DNA of 6,208 nt, from positions 1 to 6,208 of the forward strand of contig QMTJ01000066.1 in the NCBI GenBank assembly GCA_003651045.1. Reading direction: 5' to 3'. Positions 1-4,572 of the stretch are shown here, piece after piece. The translations under genes were made by a program, and so were the position numbers. The notes below the pieces were generated by a model that saw nothing but the letters and a program-made list of their open reading frames with translations, ran no database searches and had not been told where the DNA came from. How positions within the stretch are numbered: the stretch's first letter is position 1; every line of letters begins with the position of its first letter. The stretch comes from Thermoplasmata archaeon (GTDB lineage Archaea > Thermoplasmatota > E2 > DHVEG-1).

Positions 1-103
1 CGAAATCTAGGAAAATCCTTGTATCATTATCTTCTAGGAGGATTTTGTTTCCACCTATTTCGTTTACTCCCCCATAAAACGTTAACTTTACCAGTTTTAT
101 CAC
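1..103 (-). CDS. Metallo-beta-lactamase-fold hydrolase (RNase J-like), 5' fragment
   Basis: The minus strand from 103 down to the window edge translates without a stop into 34 residues containing LTFYGGVNEIGGNKILLED followed by DTRIFLDF; the next codon begins with G, as expected for ...LDFG. This GG-x-x-EIGGN-K-x-x-LE...FLDFG pattern is the N-terminal beta-strand region of archaeal metallo-beta-lactamase-fold proteins related to RNase J and CPSF-type nucleases, usually about 400 residues and cytoplasmic, acting on RNA. The metal-binding HxHxDH motif lies outside the window, so activity cannot be judged. The start is uncertain. GTG at 103-101 is the most upstream normal start, but its bases are part of GGTGAT (104-99), a perfect Shine-Dalgarno core; a non-canonical CTG at 94-92, four bases after that core, would give an N-terminus MVKLTFYGG that fits the family better. 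The fold is confident; the exact subfamily is inferred. Confidence 0.8.
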   Translation of the reverse strand, partial: MIKLVKLTFYGGVNEIGGNKILLEDNDTRIFLDF

Positions 104-104
104 C
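99..104 (-). promoter_or_regulatory. Shine-Dalgarno GGTGAT overlapping the candidate GTG start
   Basis: GGTGAT on the minus strand matches the archaeal 16S rRNA 3' end (AUCACCUCC). It overlaps the GTG candidate start at 103-101 and lies four bases before CTG 94-92, so it argues for the downstream start of the metallo-beta-lactamase gene. Confidence 0.4.
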
Positions 105-150
105 AGAATAGTCTTTTGAACAACAATAGGGTAAATAAATTTTATTACAT

Positions 151-160
151 AATTTATAAC
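151..160 (-). promoter_or_regulatory. Candidate TATA box for the metallo-beta-lactamase gene
   Basis: The minus strand reads GTTATAAATT here. A transcription start about 26 nt downstream would fall near 130, leaving a leader of roughly 25-35 nt that includes the GGTGAT ribosome-binding site. The whole 104-184 spacer is AT-rich, so this assignment is weak. Confidence 0.35.
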
Positions 161-184
161 AAAAAATAAGTGGAAATGTTTTTT

Positions 185-301
185 TTATTTCTTTCTCTCA
201 CGAGCAAGTACACGTGCGCGTTGTCCCACTACAAATAGTTTAGCTATAAATGTTATCTCATTTGCTTCTTCTTTACTAGAGACTTGCCCGACTATTAACA
301 T
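185..301 (-). CDS. Possible 38-residue small basic protein, unknown function
   Basis: An ATG at 301-299 opens a 38-codon frame ending in TAA at 187-185; an in-frame TAA at 307-305 fixes the ATG as the start. The peptide begins MLIVGQVSSKEEANE, has a hydrophobic centre (ITFIAKLFVV, residues 16-25) and a strongly basic tail (GQRARVLARERKK, residues 26-38). Support for it being real: protein-like composition, an unusually G/C-rich patch (about 200-230) that coincides with the Arg/Ala codons of the tail, and a TTTAAAAC box (332-325) about 28 nt before the ATG, the spacing of a leaderless archaeal transcript. It is followed on the same strand, after an 80-bp spacer, by the metallo-beta-lactamase gene, so the two may be co-transcribed. 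I do not recognise a family. It could be a nucleic-acid-binding or membrane-associated microprotein, a degraded gene end, or chance. No Shine-Dalgarno is seen. Confidence 0.45.
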   Translation of the reverse strand: MLIVGQVSSKEEANEITFIAKLFVVGQRARVLARERKK

Positions 302-317
302 TAGTTAAACTATTTGT
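231..317. repeat. Long imperfect inverted repeat across the small-ORF start
   Basis: ACAAATAGTTTA at 231-242 is perfectly complementary to TAAACTATTTGT at 306-317. Pairing continues 243-246 with 302-305 (one G-T), then after a 3-base bulge (247-249) 250-255 pairs with 296-301, leaving a loop of about 40 bases. One arm lies inside codons 19-24 of the 38-residue ORF and the other just upstream of and over its start codon. The G-T position pairs only in a plus-strand transcript, so a plus-strand RNA hairpin is slightly better than a minus-strand one. It could be an RNA structure, a protein-binding palindrome, or chance in AT-rich DNA. Confidence 0.6.
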
Positions 318-324
318 TTTAATG

Positions 325-332
325 GTTTTAAA
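325..332 (-). promoter_or_regulatory. Candidate TATA box for the 38-residue ORF
   Basis: The minus strand reads GCTTTAAAACC, with TTTAAAAC at 332-325, centred about 28 nt upstream of the ATG at 301. That spacing puts transcription initiation at or next to the start codon, which would make the message leaderless, in keeping with the lack of a Shine-Dalgarno. Confidence 0.4.
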
Positions 333-410
333 GCATTGTTGTACAAATGTTACCAGTAATGAAGTAATAATGGTTAATATGGCTTTTACAGGCTTATTTT
401 AGTAAGCGAA

Positions 411-420
411 ACTAATAAAA
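411..420 (+). promoter_or_regulatory. Candidate TATA box for purP
   Basis: ACTAATAAAA is centred near 416; initiation about 26 nt downstream would fall near 441. That is after the upstream ATG at 437 but before the GGGTG ribosome-binding site, so it agrees with translation starting at 461. The match to a TATA consensus is modest. Confidence 0.3.
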
Positions 421-446
421 CAGATGTGTTCATTCAATGGTTGTAA

Positions 447-451
447 GGGTG
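447..451 (+). promoter_or_regulatory. Ribosome-binding site deciding the purP start
   Basis: GGGTG contains the GGTG anti-16S core and ends nine bases before the ATG at 461. It lies inside the reading frame of the upstream ATG at 437, so it supports 461 as the true start. Confidence 0.5.
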
Positions 452-460
452 TCGTTCTTT

Positions 461-1528
461 ATGACTGAGATAAATATAAGCGACATGCTTACAAATTATG
501 ATAAAAAAAACCTTACCATTACTACGGTTTGTTCACATTCAAGTCTGCAGATTTTTAACGGTGCTCGTAAAGAAGGTTTTAAAACACTTGGGATAGCCGT
601 TGGTGAGATAAAAAGGTTTTATGATGCCTTCCCTTTGGGGAAACCTGATGAGTTTTTCATCGTTGACAACTATAAAGATATATTACGATACACTGATGAG
701 CTAAGTGAGAAAAACGTGATTATTATACCTCATGGCTCTTTTGTTGAATACTTGGGTGCTAAAAATTTTTTAACTCTTGATCTACCGACTTTTGGTAACC
801 GGAAGGTATTGTTATGGGAATCTGACCGTAGGAAGGAACGTAAGTGGTTAGAAGAAGCTGGTCTTACGATGCCTCAGGAGATTAAAAACCCTGAAGATAT
901 TAATCAACCTGTTATTGTTAAGTATCATGGTGCAAAGGGTGGTAAAGGGTTTTTCATTGCAAAGACTTATGATGAATTTCAGAGGCGTATTGAGAAAAAC
1001 AAGAAGTTTACTATTCAAGAGTTTGTAATGGGTACCCGTTACTATTTACACTATTTTTATTCACCTATTCAGGATAATGCATATAAACTTAGTAAAGGTA
1101 GTTTACAGTTGTTGTCAATGGATCGTCGTGATGAGACAACCATTGATGAAGTTCAACGTCTTGGTAGCATCGCAGAGCTTGAAGAACTTGGTATCCATCC
1201 AACGTTTGTTGTAACTGGTAATATTCCTATTGTGATGCGTGAATCACTTTTACCTAAGGTTTTTGAAATGGGTGCTGCTGTTGTTGAGAAATCCATTGAT
1301 CTTTTTGGTGGAGTAATTGGTAGCTTCTGCCTTGAAACTGTGGTGACTGAAGAACTTGAGTTTAAAGTCTTTGAAATCTCTGCTCGTATTGTCGCTGGTA
1401 CTAACCCCTATATATCGGGTTCACCATATTCTGAACTTATTCAACCAGATTTATCCACCGGGCGACGTATTGCTCAGGAGATAAAATACGCCAGTAAGAA
1501 AGATTTATTAGGTGAAATTTTGAGTTAA
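461..1528 (+). CDS. purP: Formate-dependent AICAR ligase (FAICAR synthetase) PurP
   Basis: PurP makes 5-formaminoimidazole-4-carboxamide ribonucleotide from AICAR, formate and ATP, the penultimate step of IMP synthesis in archaea that lack folate-dependent PurH; it is a cytoplasmic ATP-grasp enzyme. From the ATG at 461 the product has 355 residues, the usual length. Family blocks in order: YDKKNLTI and SHSSLQI (13-31), IPHGSF (89-94), FGNRKVLLWESDR (111-123), the ATP-grasp segment KYHGAKGGKGFF (154-165), QEFVMGTRYYLHYFYSP (186-202), SMDRRDETTIDEVQRL (219-234), VTGNIPIVMRESLLP (251-265) and EISARIVAGTN (305-315). The frame is open upstream to an ATG at 437 (363 residues), but 461 is preceded by GGGTG and places the Tyr of YDKKN at residue 13, as I recall for the Methanocaldococcus protein. 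It is followed 29 bp later by nep1 on the same strand. Arginine is mostly CGT here, unlike the AGA-rich nep1. Confidence 0.95.
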   Translation: MTEINISDMLTNYDKKNLTITTVCSHSSLQIFNGARKEGFKTLGIAVGEIKRFYDAFPLGKPDEFFIVDNYKDILRYTDELSEKNVIIIPHGSFVEYLGAKNFLTLDLPTFGNRKVLLWESDRRKERKWLEEAGLTMPQEIKNPEDINQPVIVKYHGAKGGKGFFIAKTYDEFQRRIEKNKKFTIQEFVMGTRYYLHYFYSPIQDNAYKLSKGSLQLLSMDRRDETTIDEVQRLGSIAELEELGIHPTFVVTGNIPIVMRESLLPKVFEMGAAVVEKSIDLFGGVIGSFCLETVVTEELEFKVFEISARIVAGTNPYISGSPYSELIQPDLSTGRRIAQEIKYASKKDLLGEILS

Positions 1529-1537
1529 AAAAACATC

Positions 1538-1543
1538 GGGGAG
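1538..1543 (+). promoter_or_regulatory. Possible ribosome-binding site of nep1
   Basis: GGGGAG is the only purine-rich Shine-Dalgarno-like stretch in the purP-nep1 gap. It ends 14 bases before the ATG at 1558, farther than usual, so it may act weakly or not at all. No better in-frame start lies closer to it. Confidence 0.3.
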
Positions 1544-1557
1544 TAATATTTTGTATT

Positions 1558-2247
1558 ATGTTGACTATTATTTTAGCTGAATCAGAGTTAGAACGTATAC
1601 CCTTTCAAATCCTATCACACCCTGCTATTATATCATATGCAAAAAAATTAAATAAAAAAACAGAGCGGTTAATCCTCGATTCAAGTTTTCATCATAGTGC
1701 ACTGAGAAAAATACCAGAAGGTAATAGACGTGGTAGACCAGATATTGTTCATATTTTTTTATTAACTACTCTAGAGTCTATTGTTAATAAAAGAAAACAT
1801 CTGAAAGTTATTGTTCATACTAGAAATAATGAAGCAATATATATTCATCCTGAGACAAGGTTGATGAGGAATTATACAAGATTTATTGGTTTAATGGAAC
1901 AACTCTTTGAAAAAAAGAAGATAAGTAGTGATGACAAAAACTTGCTTGAAATGTATAAAAATGTTCCTCTTGAAGAAATAGTTGAAAGAGAAAAAAGTGA
2001 TTTTGTAATTGCTTTTTCACCTGAGGGAGAAAAAGTAAGACTTCTAGACTATTTTAAAAATTTAGAAAAGAAAAACTGTAAAGACCTGTTATGTATCATC
2101 GGTGGGTTTCCACATGGTGATTTCCATTGTGATATTAAAAAATATGTGGATGAAACAATCGCGATATATGATAAGCCCCTGTCAGCTTGGACTGTAGCAA
2201 ACGAGGTTTTAGTAAACTATGAAAATATTTTCCTAAATAAAAAGTAG
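1558..2247 (+). CDS. nep1: rRNA small subunit pseudouridine N1-methyltransferase Nep1
   Basis: Nep1 (EMG1 family) is a SPOUT, trefoil-knot methyltransferase that uses S-adenosylmethionine to methylate N1 of a pseudouridine in the decoding-region hairpin of 16S rRNA; it works as a homodimer during small-subunit assembly. The 229-residue product shows the family blocks: N-terminal strand LTIILAESELERIP (2-15), LDSSFHH (40-46), RRGRPDIVH (57-65, RNA binding), HPETRLMRNYTRF (97-109), the knot segment IIGGFPHGDF (180-189) and LSAWTVANEVL (208-218). It is about 25 residues longer than my recollection of the Methanocaldococcus protein; extra residues appear in the middle (about 120-175) and at the C-terminus. 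The start at 1558 aligns with the family N-terminus. It probably shares a transcript with purP, 29 bp upstream; the two have no known functional link beyond both being housekeeping. It converges on argF. Confidence 0.95.
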   Translation: MLTIILAESELERIPFQILSHPAIISYAKKLNKKTERLILDSSFHHSALRKIPEGNRRGRPDIVHIFLLTTLESIVNKRKHLKVIVHTRNNEAIYIHPETRLMRNYTRFIGLMEQLFEKKKISSDDKNLLEMYKNVPLEEIVEREKSDFVIAFSPEGEKVRLLDYFKNLEKKNCKDLLCIIGGFPHGDFHCDIKKYVDETIAIYDKPLSAWTVANEVLVNYENIFLNKK

Positions 2248-2264
2248 TTTAAAATCTTGATTTG

Positions 2265-2280
2265 AAAAAAAATTGTTTTT
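2265..2280. terminator. Bidirectional oligo-T terminator between nep1 and argF
   Basis: Eight A (2265-2272), then TTG, then five T (2276-2280), followed by more T-rich sequence, lie in the 31-bp gap between converging genes. Read on the plus strand the T-tract follows nep1; read on the minus strand T8 follows the argF stop. Archaeal RNA polymerase terminates at such oligo-T tracts. A short A/T stem could form but is weak. Confidence 0.5.
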
Positions 2281-3196
2281 ATTTTGTTGTTTTACATAAT
2301 GTAACCATTATAGCTATTTGAGCCCACATACGGTTTTCTGCTTCATCAAAGATTACAGATTGTGGACCATGTGCAACTTCCTTGGTAACCTCATAACCAT
2401 AATAAGCAGGGAGACAATGCATAAATATTGCATCAGGTTTAGCCTGTTTCATTAATTCTCTGGTAACCGTGTATCCTTTGAAATCTTTCAATCTTTGTTC
2501 TTTTTCAGATTCGTCACCCATAGAAACCCATGTATCCGTTGCAACTACATCAGCGTTCTTTGTACATCCTTCAACCTTGTCTGTTATCTCTACTCGTATA
2601 GGAAATTTTTTTGCCTCAATCACATAATACTCATCTGGCCAATATTTCCTGGGTGAAACAATCTTTATATTCATACCAGCTATTCCACAACCCAACAGAT
2701 ATGAATGAGCCATGTTGTTTTTACCATCACCAATGTAGACGAAATTAAGTCCTCTGAGTTTTCCTTTATGTTCTCTTATTGTCATAAGATCAGTTATTAC
2801 TTGACAAGGATGCTCTTTATCATCTAATCCACTTATTACTGGTACTGTTGCATATTTAGCTAGTTTTTTCATGTCATCGTTGCTCATAGCACGATACATG
2901 ATCAAGTCAACATAACGTGAAAGCACAAGAGCTGTATCCTCAATAGTTTCTCCACGGCCTAGTTGTATATCGTTTTTACCAAGGAAAATAGCATGCCCCC
3001 CTAGCTTGGTCATACCTGTTTCAAAACTAACACGTGTACGTGTACTACTTTTTTCAAAAATCATACCAAGTGTTTTACCTTTTAACAACTCTATATTTTC
3101 ACCTTTTTTTGACTGTTTTTTTAGTTTTATACCAAGATCAATTATTTCTTCTAAGTCATCTTTTACGTCAAGCATTGATATAAGATCTCGTTTCAT
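2279..3196 (-). CDS. argF: Ornithine carbamoyltransferase
   Basis: This cytoplasmic enzyme joins carbamoyl phosphate and ornithine to give citrulline, step six of arginine biosynthesis; it is normally a trimer or a multiple of trimers. The 305-residue length is typical. Carbamoyl-phosphate site: SSTRTRVSFE (50-59), with the S-T-R-T-R signature, and HPCQ (129-132). Nucleotide-fold-like hinge: GDGKNNMAHS (156-165). Ornithine site: DTWVSMG (221-227, including the SMG loop) and HCLP (260-263) with the catalytic Cys261; the C-terminal helix has ENRMWAQIA (287-295). The SMG loop and HCLP separate it from aspartate carbamoyltransferase. The ATG at 3196-3194 gives the standard MKRDLISMLD start; no Shine-Dalgarno precedes it, but a TTTTAAA box lies about 30 nt upstream, suggesting a very short or absent leader. 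No other arginine gene is in the window; it is transcribed divergently from fen. Confidence 0.96.
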   Translation of the reverse strand: MKRDLISMLDVKDDLEEIIDLGIKLKKQSKKGENIELLKGKTLGMIFEKSSTRTRVSFETGMTKLGGHAIFLGKNDIQLGRGETIEDTALVLSRYVDLIMYRAMSNDDMKKLAKYATVPVISGLDDKEHPCQVITDLMTIREHKGKLRGLNFVYIGDGKNNMAHSYLLGCGIAGMNIKIVSPRKYWPDEYYVIEAKKFPIRVEITDKVEGCTKNADVVATDTWVSMGDESEKEQRLKDFKGYTVTRELMKQAKPDAIFMHCLPAYYGYEVTKEVAHGPQSVIFDEAENRMWAQIAIMVTLCKTTK

Positions 3197-3220
3197 AGGA
3201 TGGAAGAATAAACTTTCTTT

Positions 3221-3230
3221 CTTTAAAAGT
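3221..3230 (-). promoter_or_regulatory. Candidate TATA box for argF
   Basis: The minus strand reads ACTTTTAAAG, centred about 30 nt upstream of the argF ATG (3196). Initiation would fall within a few bases of the start codon, which fits the lack of a Shine-Dalgarno. It sits in the 94-bp divergent spacer shared with fen. Confidence 0.45.
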
Positions 3231-3260
3231 ATCGCTAGTGGGTAAACTCTATATTTGTAA

Positions 3261-3270
3261 AATATATTAT
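3261..3270 (+). promoter_or_regulatory. Candidate TATA box for fen (leaderless)
   Basis: AATATATTAT, within a longer A/T run from 3258, is centred about 25 nt upstream of the ATG at 3291. No GGTG-like sequence lies between it and the start, so a leaderless message is likely. Confidence 0.5.
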
Positions 3271-3290
3271 AAAAAAACGTTGAACTTAGA

Positions 3291-4313
3291 ATGGGTGTTG
3301 ACCTAGGGGATTTATTTAAAAAAGAAAAAATTTCATTTAAAGATCTTCATGATAGAGTTATCGCTATCGATGCGTATAATGTTCTTCATCAGTTTCTATC
3401 CACGATAAGACAGAGAGATGGAACACCACTCAAAGATGCAAATGGTAGGATAACCTCTCATTTATCAGGTCTTCTATATCGTACAGCAAATCTTGTTGAA
3501 GCAAGAATAAAACCAGTTTATGTTTTTGACGGTAAGCCTCATCCTTTAAAAGCAAAAACACTTGAGGAACGATTAAAACGCAGGGAGTTAGCTGAAAAAG
3601 AATGGAAAGAAGCACTTGAAGCAGGTGATCTCGTAAAAGCCAGGGTAAAAGCACAACAAACCTCTCGTGTAACAGATGAAATCATACAACAAAGTAAAGA
3701 GTTATTAGATGCACTTGGTATCCCATATATACAAGCACCAGGTGAGGGAGAAGCACAAGCAAGTTATATGGTGAAAAAAGGTGACGCTTATGCCGTAGGT
3801 TCTCAAGACTACGACTGCCTACTCGTTGGATCACCAGTTCTCATCCGTAACCTCACCTCATCCGAGAGGAGAAAACTACCGGGTAAACAAGCATATGTAA
3901 AAGTCAACCCTGAATTAATCAGGTTAAAACCAAATCTTAAAACACTTGGAATAACACATAAACAACTCATAGACATGGCAATACTTATCGGAACAGATTT
4001 CAACGACGGAATCAAAGGCATAGGGCCTAAAAAAAGCCTAACTTTGATAAAAAAGAATGGTAACGTGGAAAACGTCCTCGCCACCATCGGTGTTGAAAAC
4101 CCACCGACACTGGAAGAAATAAAAGAAATAAGGAAAATATTCCTCCAGCCAAAAGTAACAAATAACTACTCGTTACGCTGGAATCCACCTGATAAAGAAA
4201 AAGTCCTACATATTTTATGCGATCAACATCAATTTACACAGGAACGTGTAGAAACAGTTTTAGAAAAATTTTCCAACATCGACAACATAATAAAACAAAA
4301 AACATTATTTTAA
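3291..4313 (+). CDS. fen: Flap endonuclease 1 (FEN1/XPG family)
   Basis: FEN1 is a structure-specific 5' flap endonuclease and 5'-3' exonuclease that removes flaps during Okazaki-fragment maturation and long-patch repair, bound to the PCNA clamp. The product is 340 residues, the usual archaeal length. The N-domain starts MGVDLGDLF, leaving the conserved Gly2 free after Met removal; metal ligands are at the canonical positions: D27 (AIDAYN), D80 (FDGKP), E152 and E154 (PGEGEA), D173 and D175 (SQDYDCL), D236 (IGTDFNDG). The helical arch falls at about 85-130, rich in K/R/E, and the helix-hairpin-helix DNA-binding segment GIKGIGPKKSL at 240-250. The oddity is the end: residues 335-340 are KQKTLF, the first half of a PCNA-interacting box (Q-x-x-L-x-x-aromatic-aromatic), then TAA. 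The in-frame codons after TAA read LFKREGFVH. It diverges from argF and is probably leaderless. Confidence 0.97.
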   Translation: MGVDLGDLFKKEKISFKDLHDRVIAIDAYNVLHQFLSTIRQRDGTPLKDANGRITSHLSGLLYRTANLVEARIKPVYVFDGKPHPLKAKTLEERLKRRELAEKEWKEALEAGDLVKARVKAQQTSRVTDEIIQQSKELLDALGIPYIQAPGEGEAQASYMVKKGDAYAVGSQDYDCLLVGSPVLIRNLTSSERRKLPGKQAYVKVNPELIRLKPNLKTLGITHKQLIDMAILIGTDFNDGIKGIGPKKSLTLIKKNGNVENVLATIGVENPPTLEEIKEIRKIFLQPKVTNNYSLRWNPPDKEKVLHILCDQHQFTQERVETVLEKFSNIDNIIKQKTLF

Positions 4314-4487
4314 CTATTTAAGAGAGAAGGCTTTGTACATTAATCCATGTCAATCCCTGGGTTACACAATAATTATTATTTTCAAATATTGTAAACTTTG
4401 GCACCATAATTAAGCAAGCAAAAAGATAAATTAGTAGAGTAATTAAGGATGCTAATTAATAATTTAATAGCCTAGTCTAATAAGAGA

Positions 4488-4512
4488 TTTTTTTCATTTT
4501 TATAAAAAATGA
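4488..4512. terminator. Hairpin with flanking T-tract, possible bidirectional terminator
   Basis: TCATTTTT (4494-4501) pairs with AAAAATGA (4505-4512) over a 3-base loop, giving an 8-bp stem. Seven T lie at 4488-4494 on the plus strand and six T on the minus strand (4509-4504). Together these could end both fen and the secreted-protein gene, which converge here; termination at the T-tracts is more likely to matter than the weak stem. Confidence 0.4.
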
Positions 4513-4553
4513 TGCCAATAGAAGCATAATTAAGTCTTATTTGATTTTTTTAT

Positions 4554-4567
4554 TTTCTATATAGAAA
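4554..4567. repeat. 14-bp perfect palindrome
   Basis: TTTCTATATAGAAA is its own reverse complement and lies five bases beyond the stop codon of the secreted propeller gene. It could be a dimeric-protein site or part of the 3' end of that gene's transcript. It is A/T rich, so chance is possible. Confidence 0.4.
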
Positions 4568-4572
4568 TGCTA

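Larger units (their letters stand above)
302..460. other. Divergent spacer between the small ORF and purP
   Basis: This AT-rich stretch holds TATA-like boxes for both directions (332-325 minus, 411-420 plus) and a small hairpin GCTTA/TAAGC at 392-396/403-407. I see no tRNA, no recognisable riboswitch and no convincing coding frame. Confidence 0.5.
4314..4572. other. AT-rich convergent spacer after fen
   Basis: No convincing gene or tRNA is seen in these 259 bases. They contain the read-through codons of fen up to TAA 4341-4343, a terminator-like hairpin (4488-4512), a T7 tract on the plus strand (4545-4551), a 14-bp palindrome (4554-4567), and the 10-bp direct repeat CATAATTAAG at 4405-4414 and 4525-4534. 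A 29-codon minus-strand frame (4407-4318) is present but unsupported. Confidence 0.6.

Noticed and set aside
12..46. 8-bp inverted repeat AAAATCCT/AGGATTTT
   Set aside because: It lies within the coding sequence of the metallo-beta-lactamase fragment and is explained by codons; the loop is long.
276..394. Minus-strand open frame of about 40 codons with a membrane-like peptide (KAILTIITSLLVTF)
   Set aside because: It has no ATG, GTG or TTG start in frame and overlaps the better-supported 38-residue ORF.
322..402. Plus-strand 26-codon ORF starting MVLKHCC
   Set aside because: Very short, no promoter or ribosome-binding support, and located in the divergent promoter region.
437..460. Upstream ATG extending purP by eight residues
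   Set aside because: The extension has no Shine-Dalgarno of its own, contains the GGGTG site serving ATG 461, and goes beyond the family N-terminus.
3006..3245. 79-codon plus-strand ORF
   Set aside because: It is antisense to the 5' part of argF and extends into the promoter spacer; composition (Ser/Phe-rich) is that of a shadow frame.
3430..3654. 74-codon minus-strand ORF
   Set aside because: It lies wholly inside fen on the opposite strand, is Leu-rich and has no recognisable motif.
3809..4087. 92-codon minus-strand ORF
   Set aside because: It lies wholly inside the catalytic part of fen on the opposite strand; shadow of conserved coding sequence.
4340..4380. Possible tRNA T-arm-like sequence (CAATCCCTGGG)
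   Set aside because: No matching acceptor stem, anticodon arm or GTTC-type T-loop could be assembled on either strand.
4318..4407. Minus-strand 29-codon ORF starting MVPKFTIFENNN
   Set aside because: No Shine-Dalgarno, only a weak A/T box upstream, overlaps the fen 3' end and lacks charged, protein-like composition.
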